A DNA stretch of 64,000 nt from Citrus sinensis (taxonomy: Eukaryota > Streptophyta > Magnoliopsida > Sapindales > Rutaceae), in NCBI RefSeq assembly GCF_022201045.2, contig NC_068563.1, forward strand, positions 7,564,001 through 7,628,000, written 5' to 3'. This document shows, one piece after another, positions 1 to 10,075 of the stretch. The notes under the pieces were generated by a model that worked only from the letters and a program-made list of their open reading frames with translations, was not told the DNA's origin and searched no databases. Each line of letters starts with the position of its first letter. The stretch's first letter is position 1. A program made the translations under genes and the position numbers.

Positions 1-889
1 GTGTTTCTGAAGTACCTTCATTTTGCTCTGCATTTGGTTCTTCATGATGTTCCTTTTGAATTCCAGATGGTGCGTCTTCTTGATTGTCATTTGATGCTTC
101 TTCTTGTTGTTCTTCTTCTGCATTATCATCAACAATGACTTTCTCGGTAGAAGAGGGGTTAGTCTCATCAAATGTAACATGCATAGATTTTTCCACAACT
201 AAAGTTCTTTTATTATAAACTCTATAAGCTTTGCTTGAATTTGAATAACCAAGAAAGATACCAACATCAGATTTTGGATCAAATTTACCAAGATTATCTT
301 TTGTGTTCAAAACAAAACATTTGCATCCAAAAACTTTAAAATAACCAATGTTGGGTTTTCTATCTTTCCAAAGCTCATATGGAGTTTTATTAAGATTAGG
401 TCTAATCAACACTCGATTTAAAACATAACAAGCGGTGTTGACGGCTTCGGCCCAAAAATACTTAGGCAAAGAGTTTTCATTCAACATGGTCCTAGCCATT
501 TCTTGAATAGACCTATTCTTTCTCTCTACTACTCCATTTTGTTGTGGAGTCCTAGGTGATGAAAATTGATGTTCAATGCCAAAGTCATTACAAAAATTTT
601 CAAATGAATGATTTTCAAATTCTCCACCATGATCACTTCTAATACAAGCAATAGAATAACCTTTTTCATTTTGAACCTTTTTATAGAAAATTCGAAATGC
701 ATCAATGGCATCATCCTTATTCGCTAAGAACAATACCCATGTGTATCTAGAATAATCATCCACAATTACAAATGCATAATATTTGCCACTTAAACTAGCA
801 TATCTAGAAGGTCCAAACAAATCTATATGAAGCAATTGAAGTGGTTTTGAAGTAGAGACAAGATTCTTGCTTTTGAAGGAAGTTCTGAT
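1..889 (-). pseudogene. copia integrase core and C-terminal region, partial open frame
   Basis: The minus-strand frame is open without a stop from 889 to the window edge (about 296 codons). It carries the rve integrase core: an Asp in HIDLFGP, an Asp in RSDHGGEFEN and a Glu in QQNGVVERKN, which form the D-D-E catalytic triad. A conserved VFGCKCFV/GIFLGYS region and an acidic Glu/Gln-rich linker follow before the edge. The linker would lead into reverse transcriptase outside the window. An in-frame TAA at 890-892 separates it from the upstream protease part, so the polyprotein is broken although this segment is itself undamaged. There is no start codon because it is an internal part of Gag-Pol. 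Confidence 0.88.
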
Positions 890-1456
890 TTATTTTTCAA
901 ATTGGCATGCTTCACAAATTCTATCTTTTTGAAAACTGATTTTTGGAAGACCTTTAACTAAATCATTTTTCACGATTTTTGAAATCAAATCCATGCTTGC
1001 ATGACCTAATCTTCTATGCCATAACCAACCATCATCATGCAATGAGGAGAGACATTTTTCATATATAGATGCACAATCTATATTAATGGTATAGACATTA
1101 ACACATCTATTTCCTACAAACAAGACTTTCCCATCACATGCATTCTCAATAACACATTTTGATTCATCAAAGATAACTCTATATCCTTTATCACATAATT
1201 GACTAATACTAAGCAAATTATGTTTCAAGTTTTCAACCAAACACACATTCTCAATGAGAGTAGAGGATACATTACCGACATTTCCAATTCCAATTATTTT
1301 TCCTTTTGAATTATCCCCAAACGATACATCTCTACCATTTTCGATCTTGGTAAAGCTTGAAAACCAAGAATAATTCCCTGTCATGTGTCTTGAACAACCG
1401 TTGTCCAAGTACCACTTATTCTTCTTCTTCTTTGAGCCCTGTAGAAAAAATCTCAA
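890..1456 (-). pseudogene. copia protease end and GAG-pre-integrase domain
   Basis: The segment begins with the copia protease signature WYLDNGCSRHMTG. The usual catalytic triplet is D-S-G; here it reads D-N-G, a Ser-to-Asn change that would be expected to cripple the aspartic protease. The GAG-pre-integrase zinc region follows (HRRLGHAS near the end, then CEAC). The frame differs from the gag frame upstream, so a frameshift lies near 1450. It ends at an in-frame TAA (890-892) just before the integrase. This is part of a dead polyprotein, not a separate gene. Confidence 0.85.
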
Positions 1457-3102
1457 GTTTTAGGTACCCAAACTTTTTTGGGTCCTTGAGAGTTAGCAAT
1501 GGTTCCTTTCGGAACCCAAACACATTTCATACCATAATATGCATTTCTCTTCACTGCACATCTATTTTTCATATGGCCATCTTGATTGCAATAATGACAT
1601 ACAATTTTATTGTTAATAGATGTATTCTTCACAAAATAACTCTTATAAAATTTTTGTTTCAAATTCGGTTTATAACCTATGACACTTTTGTCAAATACAC
1701 ATTTTTGTGAGTTTAGCAAATTGTCCAACATCTTTTGCCCATTTGTGAATTTTAGCACAATTTCATTTAGTTCATTGCTCTTCTTTCTAAGCATTCCATT
1801 CTCATTTTTCAAGTCATTCATGTGTGACTCTAAGTGCTCATGTGAAGTGCTAGAATTCTTAAATAATGCAATACTATCATGCAATGTTTTATTTTCTAAT
1901 TCAAGGCATGTAATCTTTGCACTAAATGAATCATTTTCATTCTTAAGCTCTATCATCTTCTTTTTAAGACAAATATTCTTTTTACCAATCTTCATTAGCT
2001 CATCATGCAAATCATTAAAAACATCATGCAATTCATCATATGTAGGAAGAACACTTACCTCATCAAGTTCATCACATGATTCTTCCCCTATGGCCATGAG
2101 AGCTAAATTTGTCATTTCTTGTTGCTCATCATCATCACTTGTTTCCTCATCGCTATCATCCCATGTGGCCATCATAGCCTTCTTCTTGAATTTGTTGAGA
2201 AGAGGACATTCCGATTGTATGTGTCCGGGCTTCTTGCATTCATAACAAGTGATTGGCTTCTTCTTCTCCTTCTTATTCTTGTAGCCTTTAAACTTTCTCT
2301 ACTCATTATTCTTCTTGTAAAATTTTCTGAATCTTCTAGCCAACATAGCTAGCTCCTCATCATCCATTTCGCTTTCCTCATCACTCTCACGTTTTGAAGC
2401 CTTGAGAGCAATGTTCTTCTTCTTTTCCTCATGCCCATTTTCAGCTGCTAAATCTTCTTCATATGAAATAAGAGAGCCAATTAAATCATCAATAGATAAC
2501 ACATTTAAATCCTTGGCTTCCTCAATGGCAGTTCTTTTTGGTCTCCATTCCTTAGGTAGAGACCTAATGATTTTCTTGACTTTTTTGCTATTTGAAAAAG
2601 TCTTTCCTAGGGCTCCTAGAGTGTTCACTATGTCCGTGAATCTAGTATACATAGAGTACACATTTTCATTTTGTTCCATTTGGAACAATTCGTATTATCG
2701 AGTGTACCTACTTATTTTAGATTCTTTAACTTGGTTCGTGCCTTTATAGACAACCTCAAGTTTGTGCCAAATCTCATTAGCACTTTCGCAACTAGACACT
2801 CTATGAAACTCTTTCTTATCTAAAGCACAAAACAAGGCATTCATGGCCTTGGAATTTAGAAAAGCTTTTCTCTTTTCGAAATCATTCCAATCCCGTGAAG
2901 GTTTTGGAATATCTTCTCCTACTTCATTTTTAGTCAAAGGCATGAAAGGACCATCATTAACGATTTCTCAAATCTCATAATCTAAGGCTTGCAAGTAAAT
3001 TCTCATCTTAGTTTTTCAATATGGGTAATCGTTTCCATCAAAGTAAGGTGGTCTAGTGGTGGACTGCCATTCCCTAAATGTAGAATCATTTTGAGTTGCC
3101 AT
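1453..3102 (-). pseudogene. copia gag (UBN2 domain, zinc knuckle, coiled coil), broken
   Basis: The likely start is the ATG at 3102-3100 (MATQNDST), 45 bp inside the PBS. The UBN2 gag domain lies at about 2943-2400 (motifs LGKTFSNS, RSLPKEW, LSIDDLIGSL). A CCHC zinc knuckle CYECKKPGHIQSEC follows at about 2250, then a long coiled coil, then a second CHYCNQDGHMKNRC knuckle near 1600. In-frame stops at 3016-3018, 2968-2970, 2695-2697 and 2299-2301 interrupt one otherwise continuous frame. The first two replace expected Trp codons (TGG to TGA); the others fit Gln codons. A frameshift near 1450 separates it from the protease. Confidence 0.85.
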
Positions 3103-3146
3103 TGATCTTTAACTCTAGATGGTTAAATCTAAATAAAAGCACATTT

Positions 3147-3157
3147 CTCTGATACCA
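3147..3157 (-). other. copia primer binding site (initiator Met tRNA)
   Basis: The minus strand reads TGGTATCAGAG two bases after the LTR end. This is the standard copia minus-strand primer site, complementary to the 3' end of the initiator methionine tRNA. It fixes the element orientation and the inner LTR edge. Confidence 0.9.
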
Positions 3158-3159
3158 AA

Positions 3160-4322
3160 TGAAATATAGGTGTGCAACCCAAGAGGGGGGGTGAATTGGA
3201 AATTTAAAAATAAACCTAGCAAATCCACACAACAAGCAATTTAATGCCTTAATAAAAATTGAAAGCAATAAGTTTAATAAAGGCACAATAATTAAAGAGT
3301 AATGGAGAAAAGAAACAAACACACGAATTTTTACGTGGTTCGGCAATCCCCACCTACGTCCACGTCTCCAAGCAATCCAAGCTTGAGGATTTCACTATCC
3401 AAGCCTTTCCGAAGCTTCAACCGATTACAATTGACTTCGAGGTGTCAATAAACCTTTACAATAAAGAGATTATCTCCCAATCTCTTCACTCAAGTGTCTC
3501 ACACACTCAAACTTTTACAAATGAAATGAATAAATGAAAGTTACAATCAAACTCACTCAATGAGTAGATATTCAAAGATGAAGAACAATGAATGATTCAA
3601 TGATTTGTGTTTTGCAAGTTGTAAGCTCAAGATATCACGTGTGCTTTTTGTTTTTGCTTGTTGGAGAGCTTCAAAATGAGTTGGATTTGAGTTCTTATAG
3701 CTTGAGCTCGAAAACTAGCCGTTACTCACATTCTGGGCTATCCGGTTTGCCGTTTTATGGAATCCGGTAAGCCGGATTTATGTTACCGTTAAGGCAAAAT
3801 TCAAAATTTTGCCTAACCGGTTTGCCGGTTATGAAATCCGGTATGTAGTTTTCGTTCTGGATGCTTACTGCCCCGAATCTGGATTTTTGATTTTTAGAAT
3901 CCGGTAAGCTGCTTGCTACAGTAACCTGCTACAGTGAAATTTTTCCTATATTTTTAATTTGACCCCAAAACTTTATAAAACTATAGTATGGCCCAAAATG
4001 TTATAAAAGTTTACAAATAGGTCCAATTTCAGAATTTTAAATAATGCTTTCTCAATCCCACAACTTTTTGAAATTATGACTTCACCCAAACTTTATGAAA
4101 TTATAGAATGGCCCAAAAATATTTAAATAGTTTCAAATAGGTCCAAATCCAAAATTTAAAATACTATCAAAGATTTTAAAATTACTTTCATTTTAGTCCA
4201 AAATGCTTTAATTCCATAACATCATTTTCTTATAATAAAAGCACAATTCATAAATCTTTACTCAATAAATACATGTGGTTTGTTATCATCAAAATCAATA
4301 TTTATAGCCATATAGGCTAACA
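3160..4322 (-). repeat. copia 5' LTR
   Basis: On the minus strand it runs from TGTTAGCCTATAT (4322) to CCTATATTTCA (3160), giving TG...CA ends and about 1163 bp. The inner end is fixed by the PBS two bases away. The outer end is fixed because gypsy gag coding sequence resumes at once at 4323. It contains the G-run GGGGGGGTGAATTGGA near 3185, which I have seen in related plant copia LTRs. The exact outer base could be 4322 or 4324, because CACA allows two readings. Confidence 0.85.
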
Positions 4323-5363
4323 CAGGGTGTTCCTACTATCCCTTGAGGGACGTGCATGCGAGTGGTACAGGAAACTTCCTCGGGGGAGGATTAAAACCTT
4401 CGAGCAGATGTGCCAGGAATTTACAGAGCAGTTTCGTAGGGCAATGGCACCAGAAGATGACATGATGGAGTTGAAAAGCATGAAGCAGGGGGAACAAGAA
4501 ACCCTTCAGGAATTCATCAAGAGGTTTCATCGTGTTGTCCTCGATTTGGGAGCCTTCAACCATCCTCAGGCATTAAGGGGATTGAAAGAAGGGGTGAAGA
4601 TAGAAAGGTTGTGGTACAACTTGAGGAGCCCAGTTATTCAGACGTATGCAGCCGCATACGAGCAGGCTAAGAGGGACATTGAGATTGAAAAAGAAAAGGC
4701 AGCACGGATTAAGATAGACCAGCTAGAAGGGTTCGGAAAGAAAGAGAAGAAAGCATTACCAGGGAATGGGCCGATCAAGAGGAGGGACCACCAGGCCTCA
4801 GGTAGTGGTGCAGGAGGTCGGGTAACCGCTTACCAGCCTCATCAGAGGCCACCACAGTATCAGCGCAGCAGGGCGCAACCTCCTCGTTCCCCAGCTAAGG
4901 AGCCTTGGAGAAGGCATGACTCGGCATATAGTGGTCTTCATCAACACTCCCACGGTAGTAGAGGGAGGAGACGAGAAGCGCTGCCACCGCCTCCAACTCA
5001 GAATGGCGCAAATAGAGAAAAGGCAGTGCATATGATCGACTAGGACCAGGACTATAGGTGGTATACTTCCTTAAAGATGTCCCTGAACGAGGTGTACGAG
5101 GCCATAAAGGACCAGGGATTGCTGTACCTCCATGCCCCAATAACAAAGCTACCCAGCAGGAGGGATAGGGGACACTATTGTAAGTTCTATGGCACTCATG
5201 GCCATACCACTGCAGAATGCAGAGATCTCAAGACCCAGGTTGAAGATTTGGTGAGAAATCGGTACCTGGACGAGTTTATAGATGGGACTTTCCCGTAGTG
5301 GCCTCGACATGTGAAGGGGAGCAGAGTGATAGAAACTTGAGGCGCGAGTAGCCTGCAGTAAGG
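4323..5363 (+). pseudogene. gypsy element 1 gag, 5'-truncated and broken
   Basis: Starts mid-domain at the copia junction. It carries the retrotransposon gag motif EWYRKLPRGRIKTFEQMC, followed by EFTEQFRRAMAPEDD and LRGLKEGVKIERLWYNLRSP, closely matching the gag of element 2. A basic Pro/Arg/Gln-rich region follows. The zinc-knuckle-like CKFYGTHGHTTAEC lies at about 5190. An in-frame TAG at 5041-5043 stands where element 2 has Gln, and another stop lies at 5296-5298. A frameshift between 5299 and 5363 moves the frame before the protease. Gag forms the virus-like particle; this copy could not. Confidence 0.88.
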
Positions 5364-6005
5364 GTGATAGCTGGGGGCCCAACATTGACCGGAGATTCTA
5401 ACAGATCGAGGAAGAATTATGCTAGATACGCTATGACTAGTAAAGAGGTATTCTTCAACACCCCAGCAGCCAAACGAGCAAGAGTCAAGCAAGTGCCAAT
5501 CATGTGGACGAATGAAGATGAAGAAGGGATTCTATACCCCCACGAGGATGCTTTAGTCATCAAGGCTACTGTTGTAAGTAAGAAGTTTGACCGGATACTG
5601 GTTGATACAGGGAGCTCAGTTGATGTGTTATTTAAGTCAACTCTGAAGGAGATGGGAATAACAGACCGGAAGTTGGAGTACACCAATACCTCCTTGAAGG
5701 GGTTTGGAGGAGGAAAGCTAGTCCCTCTGGGCGTGGTCGGGCTGCCTATCACGATTGGGAGCTCGCCGATAGAAAGGACTATGATATTGGACTTTGTGGT
5801 GGTGGATGAAGAAGGTCCTTACCAGATGATCCTAAGTCGGCCATTTCTGAGAATGAGCAAAGCGGTACTGTCCAACCATTATTTGGCTCTCAATTACCAG
5901 GTGAATGGGGTAGTTGGAATGGTACGAGGAGACCAGAGAATCGCACGAAGCTGCTACTCCTCGGCAGCAAGGGAAGCAATGCAGATAACATCCCTTGATA
6001 CTTGA
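5364..6005 (+). pseudogene. gypsy element 1 aspartic protease
   Basis: A retropepsin-type domain with the active-site motif ILVDTGSSVDVLFKS at about 5600 and the second conserved block MILSRPFLR near 5830. It is preceded by EDEEGILYPHEDALVIKA, which is nearly identical in element 2. The protease would cleave Gag-Pol. The frame ends at TGA (6003-6005), and another TGA follows at about 6024, where element 2 has Arg. The active-site residues are intact, but the open frame is separated from both gag and RT. Confidence 0.88.
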
Positions 6006-6128
6006 GTGGAAAACAAGAATGGCTGACAAGAACCTGTAGAGGAGCTGGAGACAGTAAGCCTGGGACCAGAGAATCTGGGAAAAACGATCAAAATCGGGTC
6101 GAGACTTAAGGAAGAGCAGAAACAGGAG

Positions 6129-7016
6129 TTGGTGAAATGCTTACAGGCTCATGCAGATGTTTTTGCTTGGACACATGAAGACATGTCAGAGATTGATCCT
6201 GAGATAACATGTCATAAGCTGGCAATAAAGAAAGGTGCTCGGGCAGTAAGGCAGAAAAGGAGGTATTTCAACCAAGAGAGGGATGAGGCTATAAATGGCG
6301 AGGTGGAGAAGCTTTTGAGAGCAGGGTTCATTCGGGAAGTCAATTATCCTGAGTGGATATCGAATGTGGTGTTGGTAAAGAAGGAAAATGGCAAGTGGAG
6401 GATGTGTGTAGATTTCACAGATCTCAATAAGGCGTGCCCGAAAGACAGCTTTCCTTTGCCAAAGATCGACCAGCTAGTAGATTCAACAACTGGACACGGC
6501 CTGCTTAGCTTCATCAACGCGTTTTCGGGATATAACCAAATTCCCATGTACAAGCAGGATGAGGAGAGCATGGCTTTTATTACTAACCAGGGTTTATTCT
6601 GTTACAGGGTAATGTCATTTAGTCTTAAAAATGCTGGGGCCACGTACCAAAGGCTGGTGAATAAAGTTTTTAAGGCATTGATTGGGAGAACCATGGAGGT
6701 GTACGTGGACGACATGATAACCAAGTCGAAAATCCCGAAAGAACATGTCGGACACCTCGAGGAGACATTCGGGCTTTTGAAGAAGTATAAGATGAAGCTC
6801 AACCCAGAAAAGTGTGCTTTTGGGGTTGAGTCAGGGAAATTTCTTGGATTCATGGTGAGCCATAGGGGGATCGAAGCAAATCCCGAGAAGATCCAGGCAA
6901 TCGTGCAGATGAGGTCTCCTCGTAGCCTGAAGGAGATGCAGAGCCTCACGGTGAGGTTGGCGGCATTGAGCCTATTCATATCCAAGGCTACTGATAAGTG
7001 TCAGCCATTCTTTTAA
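6129..7016 (+). pseudogene. gypsy element 1 reverse transcriptase
   Basis: The RT palm and fingers are recognisable: VRQKRRYFNQERDEAI, VVLVKKENGKWRMCVDFTDL (first catalytic Asp), then the YVDD box in VYVDDMITKSK near 6700 (second and third catalytic Asp). The connection region FLGFMVSHRGIEANPEKIQAI follows. Copying in this lineage uses tRNA-primed minus-strand synthesis. The frame stops at TAA 7014-7016 and continues in the same frame into RNase H, so this is a nonsense mutation rather than a natural end. The true polyprotein runs in from the protease across two more stops. Confidence 0.9.
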
Positions 7017-7913
7017 GTGATAAGGATGGGAAAGAAAACAGAATTGACCCCAGAATGCGAAGAAGCCTTCCAAAACTTGAAGCAGTACTTGCAGCAAGCA
7101 CCTCTGTTGTCCACACCGAGGGATGGGGACAAGTTATTTTTGTATTTGGCGGTATCAGATCGGGCCACAAGTTCTGTTCTGGTGAGAGAGGAAGAAGAGG
7201 TTCAGTATTCGATATACTACACCAGCAAGGCTCTGCTCGACGCTGAGACCAGATACCCACCATTGGAGAAATGGGCACTTGCCCTTGTGGTTGCTGCTCG
7301 GAAGCTGAGGCCATACTTTCAAGCATTCCCAGTCTCGGTAATAACAAACCAGCCATTGCGTCAAACTCTGCACAAGCCAAATGCTTCTGGTCGGCTCGTC
7401 AAGTGGACTATAGAGCTGAGCGAGTTCGACATAGACTACAAACCCCGAGTAGCGATAAAGGTTCAGGCGATGGCCGATTTTGTAGCAGAATTCACAGAGC
7501 CCGAAATATGTTTGGACCAGCGAGATATTGCTACAGACAGCAACGAAGCCCGAGTATGGCAAATGTCTATAGATAGGTCATCAGGGGAGCAGGGATCAGG
7601 AGCAGGAATTATTTTGGAAGGCCCAGAAGGGGAGGAGATCTCTTATGCTGTAAAGTTAGAATTCGCAGCCACAAATAACCAAGCAGAATACGAAGACTTG
7701 ATAGCAGGTTTGGAATTGGCTAAAGCAGTGAAAGCGGATAGAGTGAAGATCAGAACTGATTCTCAGCTGGTCGCAAATCATGTCAGTGAAAGATTTCAAC
7801 CGAGAGAGGAGAAGATGGAGCAGTACTTGAAGATAGTTAGGCAGATGATTGGGAAATTTGAAGCAGTTGCGGTGATACAAATCCCCAGGGAGTAGAATAG
7901 TCGAGCAGATTAT
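7017..7913 (+). pseudogene. gypsy element 1 RNase H, two tandem domains
   Basis: The first half is the RT-linked RNase H (YYTSKALLDAETRYPPLEKW, then RPYFQAFPVSVITNQPL). From about 7560 a second RNase H fold follows: Asp in SIDRSSGEQGSGAG, Glu in NNQAEYEDLIAGLELA, Asp in IRTDSQLVANHV, and a final Asp in SRADYLAR just past the stop. The extra, archaeal-like RNase H is an established trait of Tat elements. A TAG at 7893-7895 interrupts the C-terminus where Gln is expected, and the same frame continues beyond it into the integrase. Confidence 0.88.
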
Positions 7914-9269
7914 TTGGCCAGGATGGCAGCAGTAGTAGACCCAAAAATGCCAAAGTCGATCCCTTTGAAGGTGAAGTCTAGCCTGAGCATCGAGCAGAAT
8001 TTGAGGGTGCTGCGGATAGAACAAAAATGCTCGTGGATGGACCCGATAATTTTATACCTTAGAGACGGGGTATTACCACCAGATAAACTGCGAGCTCGAA
8101 AGATTAGAGCCCAGGCCTCGAGATACACGATGATTGATAGGATACTATATCGACGAGGATATACGCTACCTTTCCTTCGGTGTTTGGATGAGGACGACGC
8201 GGACTACGTACTGAGAGAAGTACATGAAGGAATTTATGGAAATCATTCTAGTGGGAGCTCCTTGGCCCACAAGGTTCTAAGGCAGGGATATTTTTGGCCG
8301 ACAATGCACCAGGATACGCAGGAGAAGACTATGAGCTGTGTAAGCTGCCAGAGTTTTGCGAGTTTCTCCAACCAACCATCAGAGAAGCTCACCTCTATGG
8401 CCTCCCCCTGGCCATTTGCTCAATGGGGAATTGATCTGATCGGCCCGTTGCCAAAGGGATGAGGAGCAGCAACACATACAATAGTTGCGATAGACTACTT
8501 CACGAAGTGGATAGATGTAGAAGCCCTTAGCAGGATCACAGAGAAGAAAACAACAGACTTTGTGTGGAGAAACCTGGTCTGTCGATACGGGATCCCTTAT
8601 GCCTTGGTAACGGATAATGGCAGGCAGTTCGATAATCACAGCTTCAGGGATTTCTGCCAAAACCTCCGGATAGAATTGAAGTATTGCTCGCCTACTCACC
8701 CTCAATCTAATAGACAAGTAGAAGCAGCTAACAAGACCATCAAGAGGCTTTTGAAAACCAGGCTTGGAGAAAAAAATGGTGCATGGGTTGATGAGCTGTC
8801 AGGTGTTCTATGGGCATACAGGACAACCCACAAAATAGCAACTGGGGAGACACCATTCGCCTTGGCTTTCGAACATGAAGTGGTCGTACCAACCGAGATA
8901 GGAACGACCACGCACCGGACAGATAATTTCAATGAACAGGAGAACGATGAGCAGATGTGTTTGAATCTAGATCTGCTAATAGAAAAGAGAGAGCAAGCAG
9001 CCGAGCAATCAGCCATTTACCAGCAGAGGGTTGCTCGGTATTATAACCAGAAGGTGAATGTACGGCAGTTCAAGGTTGGAGATTAGGTGTTAAGGAGAGT
9101 GAATCAGGACACGAAAGACTCTGCTCAGGGAGTACTTGGACCAAATTGAGAGGGGTCATATAGGGTCAAGCAGCTAGTTGGACCCGGAGCTTACAAGCTG
9201 GTTCGCTCGGATGGCCGCGAAGTGAAATGCCCATGGAACGCAGCACACCTCAGGAAATATTTCCAGTAA
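7914..9269 (+). pseudogene. gypsy element 1 integrase
   Basis: The N-terminal HHCC zinc domain is at about 8215-8350 (VHEGIYGNH, then CVSC). The core has Asp in WGIDLIGPLPKG (about 8425), Asp in VTDNGRQFDNHSF (about 8610) and Glu in QVEAANKTIKRLL (about 8715), a D-D-E triad. The C-terminal part GAYKLVRSDGRE...WNAAHLRKYFQ ends at TAA 9267-9269. In-frame stops: TGA at 8461-8463 after PLPKG, TAG at 9084-9086 in place of Trp in GDW, and a TGA near 9148 in place of Trp. This is the end of pol. A closely related C-terminus survives alone in element 2. Confidence 0.9.
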
Positions 9270-9390
9270 GAATTGTCCATGTTTTCAAGTTATTTCTGTT
9301 CATGTTTGTTGTTATTTATTTTATGTCAAAGTAATTTCATGTAAGTTGAATCCTGCACTTAATGAAATGTCGAGGAATTTCATTCACTTG

Positions 9391-9955
9391 AAACTGTGAA
9401 AAATTTACTAAGGCATGCAAAGGCTCACCAAGTCTCAAAGCCTGTTTATGACGAGACCAGAAGCCAAGTGTGCCAGGATCTGCTCGACCACGCGAAGGCG
9501 TGCAGAATCCCAATCATTGAAGAATTTACTAAGGCATGCAAAGGCTCACCAAGTCTCAAAGCCTGTTTATGGCGAGACCAGAAGCCAAGTGTACCAGGAT
9601 CTGCTCGACCACGCGAAGGCGAGCAGAATTCCAATCATTGAAGAATTTACTAAGGCATGCTAAGGCTCGTCAAGTCTCAAAGCCTGTTTATGGCGAGACC
9701 AGAAGCCATGCGTGCCAGGATCTGCTCGACCAGGCAAAGGCGAGCAGAATCCCAATCATTGAATAATATACCAAGGTATACAAAGGCTCGTCAAGTCTCA
9801 AAGCCTGTTTATAACGAGACCAGAAGCCAAGCATGCCGGGATCTGCTCGACCAAGTGAAGGCTAGCAGACTTCCCAACACTGGGAAAATTATCTAAGGCA
9901 TGAGAAAGCTCGTCAACTCTCAAAGCCTCCTCTGTGACGAGGTTAGAAGCCAAAT
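9391..9955 (+). repeat. 121-bp tandem repeat, about 4.6 copies
   Basis: The phrase AATTTACTAAGGCATGCAAA recurs at 9402, 9523 and 9644, and in more diverged form near 9765 and 9886, giving a period of 121 bp. Each unit also has CAAGTCTCAAAGCCTGTTTA and GATCTGCTCGACCA. The block sits between the end of pol and the aORF. This position is known to hold hypervariable tandem arrays in Tat-type elements. Copy similarity falls from left to right. Confidence 0.92.
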
Positions 9956-10075
9956 GGATAAATAAATTAAAATTCCAATGCGAGAAAGTAAATAAGAACA
10001 ATTTTATTAAGCTCTTAAAAGTCTGCAATGCTGTTACATACAATGTTCAAAAAGCAATTACAACGCAAGACAAGT

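Larger units (their letters stand above)
1..4322 (-). mobile_element. Ty1/copia LTR retrotransposon, 5' part, SIRE/Maximus-like
   Basis: Read on the minus strand, the order is LTR (4322-3160), primer binding site, gag with a zinc knuckle, protease, and integrase running off the left edge. Protease and integrase ahead of RT is the copia order. RT, RNase H and the 3' LTR must lie left of the window. A UBN2-type gag, a long coiled coil and an LTR above 1 kb suggest the SIRE/Maximus group; that lineage call is inference. The LTR end abuts the middle of a plus-strand gypsy gag gene, so this element inserted into the gypsy one. The TSD cannot be tested because its other copy is outside the window. 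Confidence 0.9.

Noticed and set aside
1357-2352. Plus-strand open frames over the copia gag
   Set aside because: They are antisense shadows of the gag frame. They show low-complexity Ser/Leu/Phe composition and no motifs, and have no counterpart in other copies.
3720-3920. Repeated CCGG(T/A)A-rich strings in the copia LTR as a regulatory array
   Set aside because: Loose, degenerate CCGGT repeats (ATCCGGTAAGCCGG and variants) lie inside the LTR. I could not define a unit or spacing.
4336-5752. Minus-strand open frames across gypsy element 1 gag and protease
   Set aside because: They overlap clear gag and protease coding sequence on the plus strand and have no recognisable domains.
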